Assembly: GCA_020049245.1 (NCBI GenBank)
Contig: JAIFLB010000155.1
Coordinates: forward strand, 1-8,580
Source: Betaproteobacteria bacterium
GTDB taxonomy: Bacteria > Pseudomonadota > Gammaproteobacteria > Burkholderiales > Thiobacillaceae
DNA length: 8,580 nt
Direction of reading: 5' to 3'
Part shown: positions 1 through 7,429 of the stretch, in pieces
Numbering within the stretch: the stretch's first letter is position 1
How the letters are laid out: each line of letters begins with the position of its first letter
The notes under the pieces: generated by a model
Databases searched by the model: none
Told to the model about the DNA's origin: nothing
Seen by the model: the letters and a program-made list of their open reading frames with translations, nothing else
Made by a program: the position numbers and the translations under genes

Positions 1-821
1 TATTGCGGCGCGTTGGCCTTGAACGGATTGGTGCGGATATAAACCTGCAGCATGCCGGCCAACGAACCCTGCCGGCGCAGTTTCTCCGCCGCGCGGCCGA
101 CATACACCGCCACCGCCTCGGCCAGCGCCGGCAAATCGTAGACATACGCGCCGAACGAACGCGACGAGATGATCTGCTGCTTGTTCGGCGCCACCGCCTC
201 CAGACTCAGACAGGACACACCGTTCAATTCACGCACCGTGCGTTCCAGCACCACCGAAAACGCCTGGCGCAGCGTTTCCGGATCAGCCCGGCGCAAATCC
301 TCCACGCTCTGAATGCCGCGCTGGTTGAGCTGTTCGGTCAGCCGCCGGCCGACGCCCCAGACTTCGTTGACCGGCAGCGCGGCAAAGACGCGGGCGCGTT
401 CAGTTTCATCGAGCCGGGTCAGATCGCAGACACCGTGTTCGCCAGCCAGATTCTTCTTGGCGCAATGATTGGCCAGCTTCGCCAGCGTCTTGGTTTGGGC
501 AATGCCAACACAAACCGGAATGCCCACCCACTGCCGCACCTGCTGCCGCATGCGTTGCGCGTACTCGACCAGATCGCGCTGCGCAAAGCCTTCCAGGCCA
601 AGAAAACACTCGTCGATGGAATACACCTCCTGCTCCGGCGAATAAGCGGCCAGCACGTTCATCATGCGGCTGCTCATGTCGGCATACAGGCTGTAGTTGC
701 TGGAAAACGCGCGGATGCCGTGCTTTTCCGCCAGTTCGCGAATCTGATACCACGGCACGCCCATCTTGACGCCAAGCGCCTTCACCTCATTGCTGCGCGC
801 CACCACGCAACCATCATTGTT
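1..821 (-). pseudogene. umuC: host umuC, 3' portion, separated from its start by the insertion and cut by the window edge
   Basis: The minus strand is open from codon 32 of a UmuC (N-N-D-G-C at 821-807) to the window edge. It shows the Y-family landmarks in order: KMGVPWYQIR, the catalytic SIDE motif (YSIDECFLGL), GIAQTKTLAKLANH, the helix-hairpin-helix region NEVWGVGRRL, FSVVLERTVREL, and the start of the little-finger domain (SRSFGAYVYDLP, AAEKLRRQGSLAG). About 273 residues are visible, and the C-terminal third lies beyond position 1. The reading frame is intact, but upstream it runs into element DNA and a TAA at 836-834. The fragment therefore lacks the first ~31 residues, including the metal-binding Asp of LIDGNNFY. 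It could only be translated from an internal GTG or ATG and cannot be an active polymerase. Its 5' partner is at 7853-7954, and joining the two restores CTGTCCAACAAYGATGGTTG. Identification as a disrupted Pol V catalytic subunit is very secure. Confidence 0.93.
813..821. repeat. left flanking core repeat (att-like), ATCATTGTT
   Basis: This 9-bp sequence encodes N-N-D of the host umuC on the minus strand. It repeats the core at 7853-7861 (ATCGTTGTT) with one mismatch and adjoins the left inverted repeat. It is interpreted as one of the two copies of the recombination core generated by site-specific integration. The mismatch is what is expected of the imperfect flanking repeats of GInt/Tn554-like elements. 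Confidence 0.75.
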
Positions 822-822
822 T

Positions 823-843
823 CTGAATGATCCTTACTGTTAG
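823..843 (+). repeat. left terminal inverted repeat of the element
   Basis: Read inward from the host junction, it is CTGAA-tgatcctta-CTGTTAG. The opposite end, read inward on the other strand, is CTGAA-gggcttggg-CTGTTAG. Outer and inner blocks are identical with the same 9-nt spacer, giving 13 of 21 matches overall. This is a plausible recombinase-binding pair next to the core. Confidence 0.7.
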
Positions 844-881
844 TAGGCCGATAACCCTATGAAGTAAAACGAAATTACCTC

Positions 882-899
882 ACTAACATTTTCCTTCAG
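882..899 (-). repeat. subterminal third copy of the end repeat
   Basis: On the minus strand it reads CTGAAGGAAAA-TGTTAGT. This is the same CTGAA...TGTTAG pair as at the ends but with a spacer four bases shorter than at the ends. It lies inverted to the left terminal repeat, and TGTTAGT at 838-844 pairs perfectly with ACTAACA at 882-888. A second, internal recombinase or accessory-factor site is the simplest reading. This is by pattern only. Confidence 0.5.
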
Positions 900-905
900 A
901 AATTG

Positions 906-953
906 ATTGCCATCTCGCAGCCTGTAAGGCAGGAGACAGATCAGTATGGCAAT
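906..953. repeat. long-range dyad ATTGCCAT ... ATGGCAAT with nested CTGT/ACAG
   Basis: Perfect 8-bp arms ATTGCCAT (906-913) and ATGGCAAT (946-953) enclose a second pair, CTGT (922-925) and ACAG (936-939), around AAGGCAGGAG. The spacers between outer and inner arms are 8 and 6 nt. It lies downstream of the cargo umuC, so on the transcript it could fold as a stem with an interior loop. As DNA it could be an accessory binding site. No T-run follows on either strand, so it is not a standard intrinsic terminator. Confidence 0.45.
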
Positions 954-1027
954 GATATCGCCTTCCTCAGCGGATCAAGACGCTCGACCGGGTTGGGTCG
1001 GTTTCGGCCAGTGGATTCCTTACAACA

Positions 1028-2326
1028 TCAAGCCCATGCAACCGGCAAATCACTCCATTTGGTTGTGTATTGAGGGCTGAGTCTTTCCTGCCGCATGGAC
1101 CAATCAGGTCTCGCCTCGCCAGTGCCGGCGCTGCCAACGTGTATGGTGCCACGGCCGAAGCGATCATTGATGGCATCCAAAGCAGCCATCAGACCTTTCC
1201 AGTTACTTGACTCCCGTCCCTCGAAGGCAAACTCGCCTTGGCAGACGGTGTCTGGCATCAAATCAAGCAGCATTACCCCCGCTTTGGCAAACTGAAATCC
1301 AGGTTGGTAAATATGCGTAATGCCTCTGACCGCCGCCTGGATGAGAACCCTGGTGTCTGCGGAGGGTCGCGCTAACGGAACAACCGTGCTTTGTGAGTAT
1401 TTGGGGCCCGGACGGAATGGTGAGGTGTGTGCAAACACGTGCACCTGGCCCGCGAGACTGCCTTGTCGGCGCAGTTTTTCTGCGGTGCGACTGGCAAACG
1501 CACCAACCGCCTCGATCAGCGGGGGCAGATCCGTGATGGCATGACCAAAGCTTCTTGTACAGGCAATCTGCTTTTTTGCGGACGGAGCCTCATCCAGGCT
1601 GATGCAGGGCTCGCCTTGAAGTTCGCGCACCGTGCGTTCCAACACAACGCTCCAGCGGTTCCGCACCATTGCCGGGATCAGCCTGGCCAGGTCGAGTACG
1701 GTATTGACGCCAGACTCCTTCAACTGCTGCCCGATGCGGCTGCCCACGCCCCATACCTCGCCTACGGCTGTCGCGGCAAGCAGGGCATCCACCTCTGACG
1801 CCGGTAAGGCGGCCAGGTTGCATACGGTGGCCAACGCTTCGGGGTAGCTTCCCGGTTTGCGCTCGGCAGTCTTGGCAATGTGATTCGCCAGCTTGGCCAG
1901 TGTTTTGGTGGGGCCGATTCCAACCCCGCAGGGAATACCGGTCCATTGAAGGATGCGATCGCGGATAGTTCGTGATAGTTGGGTAAGATCGCCGCCGACT
2001 CCGTGCAACCCAATGAACGATTCGTCGATGCTGTAAATCTCCTGTGTCGGGCCTAAGCCGGCCGCAATGCTCATCATTCGGTCACTCATGTCGCCATAGA
2101 GTGGGAAGTTGGCGGACAGGGCTACCAGCCCTGCCTCTTGTTCCAGATGCCGGATCTGAAACCATGGGGCACCCATCTTGATCCCGATGGCCTTCGCCTC
2201 ATTACTGCGTGCAATAGCGCAGCCGTCATTATTGGACAGGGTGATGACTGGGCGACCATTGAGGCCAGGCCGGAACACCCGTTCGCAGCTGACGTAGAAG
2301 TTGTTGCCGTCGATGAGTGCAAACAT
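1028..2326 (-). CDS. umuC: element-borne UmuC, DNA polymerase V catalytic subunit (complete)
   Basis: A Y-family translesion polymerase of 432 residues; E. coli UmuC is 422. Visible in order: N-terminal LIDGNNFYVSCE with metal-binding D6; SNNDGC at 31-36; palm motif YSIDES with D101 and E102; GIGPTKTLAKLANH around 137-149; helix-hairpin-helix GEVWGVGSRIGQQL at 189-202; little-finger region from about 245 to 350; and a C-terminal DUF4113-type segment ending SPQYTTKWSDLP. All catalytic residues are present. The usual clamp-binding site (QLNLF in E. coli) is represented only by the divergent QGEFAF at 363-368. The gene follows ginD by 22 bp on the same strand, so it probably belongs to the recombinase transcript; no strong ribosome site precedes the ATG. 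There is no umuD in the element, so it would depend on host UmuD'. It is a diverged homologue of the disrupted host gene, roughly half identical by eye. Confidence 0.93.
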   Translation of the reverse strand: MFALIDGNNFYVSCERVFRPGLNGRPVITLSNNDGCAIARSNEAKAIGIKMGAPWFQIRHLEQEAGLVALSANFPLYGDMSDRMMSIAAGLGPTQEIYSIDESFIGLHGVGGDLTQLSRTIRDRILQWTGIPCGVGIGPTKTLAKLANHIAKTAERKPGSYPEALATVCNLAALPASEVDALLAATAVGEVWGVGSRIGQQLKESGVNTVLDLARLIPAMVRNRWSVVLERTVRELQGEPCISLDEAPSAKKQIACTRSFGHAITDLPPLIEAVGAFASRTAEKLRRQGSLAGQVHVFAHTSPFRPGPKYSQSTVVPLARPSADTRVLIQAAVRGITHIYQPGFQFAKAGVMLLDLMPDTVCQGEFAFEGRESSNWKGLMAALDAINDRFGRGTIHVGSAGTGEARPDWSMRQERLSPQYTTKWSDLPVAWA

Positions 2327-2348
2327 GATTCCGAGGACGCCGCTTGAA

Positions 2349-2795
2349 TCAACCGGCCACCGGCCTGGATTGGAGAAGTGAGACCACCTTCCCGCTTGCC
2401 ATGCCCTTCACCAAGGCTATTTCGTTCAGGAGCGTTTGATTGATCGACGCGAGCTTGGCCAAATCAACCTTGAGTCCGGTGATCTCGCTTCGCAACCTGC
2501 GATTGATTTCCCGCTCCTGCGCGAGAGCTTCATGTTTGGCATCACGCTGCGCTCGCGTGGTTTTGCCCACGAGGCTGCGAATCTGCTCAGCGAGGTCGGG
2601 GTAGGTGTTGTGGATCAAGGCCGGGGTCACGCCGGCGACCTTTGCCACCGCCGAGATGGATACTTTGTTTTGACCGCCCTGCAACTGGCCAATCGCCCGC
2701 TGTATTTCTTCGGCCGTCTTCTTGCGGCAGTGAGCCTTGGCTCCACCCCCCGATTGCCTTGCCGCCGATACGGATGCCTGGTCAGGCTTCATCAT
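2349..2795 (-). CDS. ginD: GinD / TnpC-like small HTH and coiled-coil protein
   Basis: 148 residues. The N-terminal ~30 residues are basic and low in structure. Residues about 30-75 (EEIQRAIGQL ... ISAVAKVAGVTPALIHNTYP) look like a TetR-type helix-turn-helix. Residues about 80-130 are a charged heptad-like coiled coil (DAKHEALAQEREINRRLRSE). This matches the small accessory protein of Tn554-family modules (TnpC, DUF6262 type) and the ginD gene reported as essential for GInt integration and excision. The start ATG overlaps the ginC stop in an ATGA arrangement, with AAAGGA six bases upstream, which supports this start and translational coupling. Its likely role is as a DNA-binding architectural or directionality factor at the element ends. 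The family-level assignment is good; the exact role is inferred. Confidence 0.8.
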   Translation of the reverse strand: MMKPDQASVSAARQSGGGAKAHCRKKTAEEIQRAIGQLQGGQNKVSISAVAKVAGVTPALIHNTYPDLAEQIRSLVGKTTRAQRDAKHEALAQEREINRRLRSEITGLKVDLAKLASINQTLLNEIALVKGMASGKVVSLLQSRPVAG

Positions 2796-4645
2796 TCAGT
2801 TCCTTTCATGGTCCGGGCTCCAGGTTCCATAGGGGGTACTCCAAGATCGGCCAACACTTGCCTTGCCAGCAGCAAGTCGCCTTCCGCTCTCTGCCAGACG
2901 GCCGGCCCAACATCTTCGACATCAAGTAGTTCACGCTGTTGCTCGTATATCCCGTGCCACGTCGAGACGAACGACTCGTCGATGACGCTGTTTTTGCAAT
3001 CAACACATCGGGTAGCCTCATAAAGCCCCGCACCGCCGCATCCCTTCTCTTGCGCGAGGCACCATCCGTGGCCCGTAGCTCGAATGCGGACTTGGGGTGC
3101 CGTTTGCGCCAGAAGCACTGAGCGGCTTTCAAAGGGAATCGCCCGGAGGCGCATGATCTGCCGTCCGGCGCCACCAGCCAATGGGCGCTCGTCCAGCCAC
3201 GACTCGATCAATTCCGCCTTGAAGGCAGTCATCTCCTGCATGATTTCATCGAAGATAGCGGCGTCCTGCCTCGGGTTGGAGGCATACAGTTGGGTCATGC
3301 TCATGCTGGAATGCTTGAGTTGCCATTTGAGAAAGACAAGCGAGGCACGGCCCATCCTCGATTCCACAATACAGCGCGCGTAGGTGCGCCGGCATTGATG
3401 CGGGAGAAGTTCCCAATCGGTTCCAGCCGCTTGGGACAGCCGCCTGAACGCCTTTGCCGAACCGGCACCGGACAATGCCTCGACGTGTGCTGTGCCCGTT
3501 TGCTTGTTGCCCAGACCATTGAGACACAGGAACAACTTTCTTGAATCGCGCTTTGCCTTGTCCTGCCGGATCAGCCACTCTTGAATCCGGTCCGGAGGCG
3601 CGTTGTCCTTCAACTCCGCAAGTTCCTTGGCCAGCAGATGTTGCAACGGTTCCGCGTAACGCCGCATCACATCAAGAGCTTCAATCGTCAGCGCCGGCAC
3701 CAGATATTCGACTTTCCCCTTTCCAGTCTTGTGTTCAATGGTGGCGACCCAGTGGTACTCGATGCCGTCCTTGACCTCCTTGCGCCACGAATCAACCTCG
3801 ACCCCTATGGCCTCTTCGTTGCGCATCCCGCTGGTGATCGAGAGGATATAAAGCGCAGCATCACGTATGCGGATGAGCCTCGGATTTCGGAGGCCAAGGT
3901 TCTTGGCATCTCTCTCGTCGAGCAATGCATGGGCTCCTGCGATGACCATCTCACAGAGGTTGAAGACTTTCGATTGGACCTCCGGCGGGATGATCGGTGT
4001 CCGTCCAGTTCCCCGCGCGGCAGCCTCGAAGCCTTTGAACACGCCCAGGCCGCTCAAGCGCCACAGGGTGTTCTGGCCCCATGGACACTGCGTGAGCGGA
4101 TGCAACGTTTCCTGGCGGAACACCCATAAAAACTCCAGGATTCGAAGTCGGTTGTAGACCGTGAGGGGCCGCAACTTCATCTCCACCTTGCTGAGGTGGA
4201 GGAAGTTACTTATATGGATTGGCCTCACTTGGTCAAAGCGTTCTATGCGGAGTCCTCCAAGCCACCGCATCAACGGAATGGCAGAGGCGATTGCCGCCAT
4301 GCACACGCCGCGAGCGACAGGCCGTTTGGCGCCTGGCAACCCTCGCTTGAACCATGCATACAAGGCGGCTTTGCAGTCATCCACCAAGGAGGCGGGACAG
4401 TCTGCCGGCCATTCGATGAGCTTGAAGCACTCGGCGATATTGGATTGTTCAAAATAGGGGCGCAGATCCCAGGTGGCATCGCCAAACCGGCTGAGTACAT
4501 GTTCGCCGCCGTCGGCATCCGCAACGGCACTGATGACGATCTCGGCGCGTTCTAGTCGCGAAAGCCCGGTTGCTGATACCGGCTGCGAAACCAGCAAGTC
4601 ATACGCCTTTGGTGTTTGGCGTATTGCAAGGGCACTAGCCGGCAT
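2792..4645 (-). CDS. ginC: GinC, large tyrosine recombinase
   Basis: 617 residues, close in size to Tn554 TnpB (about 630). The N-terminal half holds the DNA-binding/SAM-like part (IPLMRWLGGLRIERF, LTVYNRLRILEFLW). The C-terminal catalytic domain has a full active-site set: R275 in ITSGMRNEEA, K306 or K309 in EHKTGKGK, H416 and R419 in LPHQCRRTYA, H445 in WQLKHSS and nucleophile Y454 in MTQLYAS. After it, residues 529-550 carry C529, C536, C547 and C550 (the last two as CVDC), a possible zinc-binding tail. The start ATG lies 11 bases inside the end of ginB, with a G-rich GGGGGG just upstream, and the stop overlaps the ginD start, so the gene sits inside a coupled operon. It should cleave and rejoin strands at the element ends together with GinA and GinB. 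Confidence 0.88.
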   Translation of the reverse strand: MPASALAIRQTPKAYDLLVSQPVSATGLSRLERAEIVISAVADADGGEHVLSRFGDATWDLRPYFEQSNIAECFKLIEWPADCPASLVDDCKAALYAWFKRGLPGAKRPVARGVCMAAIASAIPLMRWLGGLRIERFDQVRPIHISNFLHLSKVEMKLRPLTVYNRLRILEFLWVFRQETLHPLTQCPWGQNTLWRLSGLGVFKGFEAAARGTGRTPIIPPEVQSKVFNLCEMVIAGAHALLDERDAKNLGLRNPRLIRIRDAALYILSITSGMRNEEAIGVEVDSWRKEVKDGIEYHWVATIEHKTGKGKVEYLVPALTIEALDVMRRYAEPLQHLLAKELAELKDNAPPDRIQEWLIRQDKAKRDSRKLFLCLNGLGNKQTGTAHVEALSGAGSAKAFRRLSQAAGTDWELLPHQCRRTYARCIVESRMGRASLVFLKWQLKHSSMSMTQLYASNPRQDAAIFDEIMQEMTAFKAELIESWLDERPLAGGAGRQIMRLRAIPFESRSVLLAQTAPQVRIRATGHGWCLAQEKGCGGAGLYEATRCVDCKNSVIDESFVSTWHGIYEQQRELLDVEDVGPAVWQRAEGDLLLARQVLADLGVPPMEPGARTMKGTE

Positions 4646-6257
4646 GAGCCCCCCGGAAAGCGGCTTGAAACTGCTGGCTCCGAAGCGCCCAGAAAGGATG
4701 GGGAGCCTCGCGCGCCGATGCTTTGGCTTCCAGCAACAAGGCGGGTTCGAAGTGCTCCGCTGTGAACTGGTCGATCATGGCAATGAGGTTTTGGTGATGG
4801 TTGCGCCAGTCAGCCCATTCGTCTGACGTGTAGTAGTTCATCTCATGCCGCAAGAAACCCTGATAGCTGAACAGCCGATGCAAGTCCTTGACCGTGCCGA
4901 CGATGGCATAGCTCGGGCAGCCCAGGCAGTGGGTGAACTCGGCACAATGGGTAGAGCCGTCTTTCGGTGCGCGAGATCCGTGCAAACTGTCCTTGCAACT
5001 GCCTGTCGGCGTGGATGTCAGATCGATGCCGCGCAACTTGGCGGGAAGTGCTTCGCCAATAAATCTGGCACCCTCGGTTTTGGTCCGATCGTCGAGTCGC
5101 AGGTAGTGGTTGTCGGCCACCTGCGGCGAGTGCCCCATCACCGACGCTACCGCTATCAGATCGCCGTCGCTCAATCGCCAAAGCCGGTTCTCCATCGTCT
5201 TGCGTAGTGCGGCAAGCGTCACGCGCAGCGGCGTTCCATCATCAGCCGACAGGCCATGGCGGGACACGACGGCCTTGATTGATGCAGCGGCCGTGCAAGG
5301 TGTCATGCACGTGATCTTGTCGGACCAGCCTTGCTGCCCTGCGCGATAGAGCCACACCCGATTTTTGATTGGATCTGGCGCGCTTTGCGCCAGGCTGTCA
5401 GTCATCCCAAGTGCCTTCTTCAACACAGCCACCCCGTCCATGGGGATCAAGCTTTGGGCGTCACGCAACTGCGTCTGGCGAATGGATTGGGCCTGGGCTC
5501 CCTTGCCCCGGCGTTTGAAGGTCTTGACCAGCATCATGCTGGGCATGAACGGATGCGGCTGAAGGCAATCACGCGTCATCTCGATCAGCGGTGTCGTGTT
5601 GATGCCTGTGCGCATGGCAATAAGCAATATCAGGACCGCAATCGCCTCGGAATCCCGGCCCGCAAACCGGTCGTGATGAATAGCCACGAGGTCGGCCTTC
5701 AACGCGCTGGCCAAGCGCTGCATCTCTGACGGACTCAACGGCATCTCGGCTTTTGTGGATGCGCCGTTCATCGGGAACGGGTTCGCCGGAATGAGTTTTT
5801 CTGACGCTGTATCCATGAATCCGTAATCCATCAGACTGACCAGCAGGGACTTCAGCGCCGAGTAGTAGTTTTTCGCGGTGGATCCGTTGGGGTATTTCAG
5901 TCGGAGCCAGGCGATGTATCGGTTCAAGTCCGACATCTTGATCTCTGAGGGCCGCACAGGCGGCGATGCCAATGGCCCGTCGACCAGAAATGTCATGAAG
6001 TTCTTGACCCCGTTCGCATTGAAACTGACGAGGGTGGCCGCCGAGAAATTTCCGCTCATGAGCAGAGCGCGAATCACTGCCGCAAACGCCCACGTCCACT
6101 CATCGAAACCTCGACCCAGCCAGGGTCGCAAATCAATCATGCGGTGGCTTCGTGGGTTGGGAGGCAACTCGATCACGGCATCGTCTGGTTCATGGCGCTG
6201 CGCGGACACGACAAAGTCGGCGACTGCGATGGACTTGTAGTTCTTCGTGCGGGCCAT
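4635..6257 (-). CDS. ginB: GinB, tyrosine recombinase with substituted active-site residues
   Basis: 540 residues. The N-terminal core-binding region is around 60-165 (SATLVSFN-like helices, STAKNYYSALKSLLVSLMDYG) and the catalytic fold around 170-400. Lining up boxes with GinA: TGMR becomes TGIN, so the first catalytic Arg is N220; lysines 245 and 248 are present in VKTFKRRGKG; HMLRHT becomes AALRKT, so the His is A349 while R352 is kept; H376 in VMGHSPQV and Y385 in NHYLRL are kept. The tail has C421, C438, C444 and C447, the last two as CLGC, like GinC. The start overlaps the ginA stop by one base (TGATG) and the end overlaps ginC by 11 bases. It may act as a structural or partially active partner in the three-recombinase complex. 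I cannot tell whether these substitutions are normal for GinB proteins. Confidence 0.87.
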   Translation of the reverse strand: MARTKNYKSIAVADFVVSAQRHEPDDAVIELPPNPRSHRMIDLRPWLGRGFDEWTWAFAAVIRALLMSGNFSAATLVSFNANGVKNFMTFLVDGPLASPPVRPSEIKMSDLNRYIAWLRLKYPNGSTAKNYYSALKSLLVSLMDYGFMDTASEKLIPANPFPMNGASTKAEMPLSPSEMQRLASALKADLVAIHHDRFAGRDSEAIAVLILLIAMRTGINTTPLIEMTRDCLQPHPFMPSMMLVKTFKRRGKGAQAQSIRQTQLRDAQSLIPMDGVAVLKKALGMTDSLAQSAPDPIKNRVWLYRAGQQGWSDKITCMTPCTAAASIKAVVSRHGLSADDGTPLRVTLAALRKTMENRLWRLSDGDLIAVASVMGHSPQVADNHYLRLDDRTKTEGARFIGEALPAKLRGIDLTSTPTGSCKDSLHGSRAPKDGSTHCAEFTHCLGCPSYAIVGTVKDLHRLFSYQGFLRHEMNYYTSDEWADWRNHHQNLIAMIDQFTAEHFEPALLLEAKASAREAPHPFWALRSQQFQAAFRGAHAG

Positions 6258-7429
6258 CAGTCGTTCCCACCATTCATCCAGGGAGAGGCGACGCCGGCAA
6301 AGAGCATGTCGATCTCGTCCTCGTGCGCGATAACGATCTGTGCGTCGAGTTGATTGATTAGATGCAGGTAGATCGCCGTGGTCTGCACATCCGTATGCCC
6401 CATGCGATCCCGGACATACAGCAACGGCTCACCCGCAAACTCTGAGCTTTTCCGTAAGGCGGCCAGTGTGTAGGTTCCGTATGTATGCCGAAGCATGTGA
6501 GCCCGAACAGGGAAGCCCACCTTCTGCTCGACGGCCTTCATCACGTCGACCACGGCGCTCTTGGAGAACTCGGTACCGTTTCCCGTCAGGATCAAGGCCG
6601 AGGGCTGTGTCCCGCTTCGTTGCCGACGTTTCTCACGCTGGTGCAGGGAGTAGGACCACATGTCCTCCATCAGCGACCAAGGCACATCGACGCTTCTGGG
6701 CTTCCCGAACTTGATGTGCATCTCGCCCGGATGAATCTCCACACGGATCATCTGCCCATGCGCCAAGTCTGGACGTGAGCGTGGGTTGAATACGTAGCGT
6801 GCTGGAAAGGTTCGCGCTTCGCAGGAGCGCATCCCGGTTCGCACCATTAGGTGGAGCAGGAGGCGATGGCTTGGATCCAGTTTTGTGCCAAAGCAGATTC
6901 TGACCTGATCCTTTGTCAGGAACTTGATGGTGGGCTTGTTCTCCCTGGCCATCACCGTCGGCTTGGTTGTCATTGACTTGGAACGGCCGACGTGAGCGAG
7001 GACTCCGTCATGAGCCAGCGTTCTGACTTCCCGTTGTCCAAATGGGAGGTGATCAGCGTGGCCTTGGCTCTTGCACCACTCGTAAAACCTGACTACAAGG
7101 TTCAGTCGCTTGTTCAACGTGCTCGGATTGAGACCCAGTTCACCAAGCGACCAATCTCGATACCTGGCAACCACGCCGAGGCCATGAGGCATTGGCTCTG
7201 CATCCCAGCGGAGCCCGTTGGCTTCAAGGAACGCGAAGTAGTCGTAGAGTCTGCGTCCGTAGCTATCCCAGGTCAGTTTGCTTTCGACGCGACCCGTTGC
7301 GGCTAGGATGTGCCACAGGAAGGACTGGACAGGCTCCAAGGGCCATCCCTCGGAATCGAGCAGAAGAGGGAAGCCAGAGAATGACCTGCCCTCGACAACC
7401 AGGTCGTCGGTGGCCAGCACCAACATCAC
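6257..7429 (-). CDS. ginA: GinA, tyrosine recombinase
   Basis: 390 residues, close to Tn554 TnpA (about 361). A SAM-like core-binding domain occupies about 35-125 (TWDSYGRRLYDYFAFLEANG, STLNKRLNLVVRFYEWC). The catalytic domain from about 165 to 360 has a complete set: R201 in VRTGMRSCEA, K243 in KFGKPRSVDVP, H311 and R314 in AHMLRHTYGTY, H345 in RMGHTDVQ and nucleophile Y354 in TTAIYLH. Two adjacent starts are possible, GTG at 7429 and ATG at 7426. AAGGAG lies eight bases before the GTG, and the ATG forms a TGATG overlap with the preceding stop. It is the first recombinase of the operon and the most canonical integrase of the three. No Cys-rich tail is present. Confidence 0.9.
   Translation of the reverse strand: MMLVLATDDLVVEGRSFSGFPLLLDSEGWPLEPVQSFLWHILAATGRVESKLTWDSYGRRLYDYFAFLEANGLRWDAEPMPHGLGVVARYRDWSLGELGLNPSTLNKRLNLVVRFYEWCKSQGHADHLPFGQREVRTLAHDGVLAHVGRSKSMTTKPTVMARENKPTIKFLTKDQVRICFGTKLDPSHRLLLHLMVRTGMRSCEARTFPARYVFNPRSRPDLAHGQMIRVEIHPGEMHIKFGKPRSVDVPWSLMEDMWSYSLHQREKRRQRSGTQPSALILTGNGTEFSKSAVVDVMKAVEQKVGFPVRAHMLRHTYGTYTLAALRKSSEFAGEPLLYVRDRMGHTDVQTTAIYLHLINQLDAQIVIAHEDEIDMLFAGVASPWMNGGND

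Larger units (their letters stand above)
844..1027. other. AT-rich non-coding end of the element
   Basis: I see no credible gene between the cargo umuC stop and the left terminal repeat. The stretch from about 844 to 910 is clearly richer in A+T than the surrounding coding DNA, as expected for the short AT-rich 3' end of a GInt. It contains the third end-repeat (882-899) and a separate dyad (906-953). Sequence from 960 to 1027 is unremarkable, except for CGACC-N6-GGTCG, which has no following T-run and is not a convincing terminator. Confidence 0.6.

Noticed and set aside
3..830. Plus-strand 275-codon open frame
   Set aside because: It is the antisense shadow of the host umuC 3' fragment. 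The minus-strand frame shows clear UmuC motifs, while the plus-strand product has none.
922..939. SOS-box-like CTGT ... ACAG in the AT-rich end
   Set aside because: The spacing is CTGT-N10-ACAG, two bases too long for the LexA site CTGT-N8-ACAG. It also lies downstream of the umuC it would need to control.
1028..2326. Cargo umuC as a recent duplication of the host umuC
   Set aside because: The two proteins differ at about half of the aligned positions and the DNA differs throughout, so this is a separately derived homologue.
2349..7429. RIT (recombinase-in-trio) element
   Set aside because: As I recall, RIT recombinases are around 300-400 residues and lack a TnpC/GinD-like fourth gene. The 390/540/617 sizes plus the HTH-coiled-coil gene fit GInt and Tn554 relatives better.
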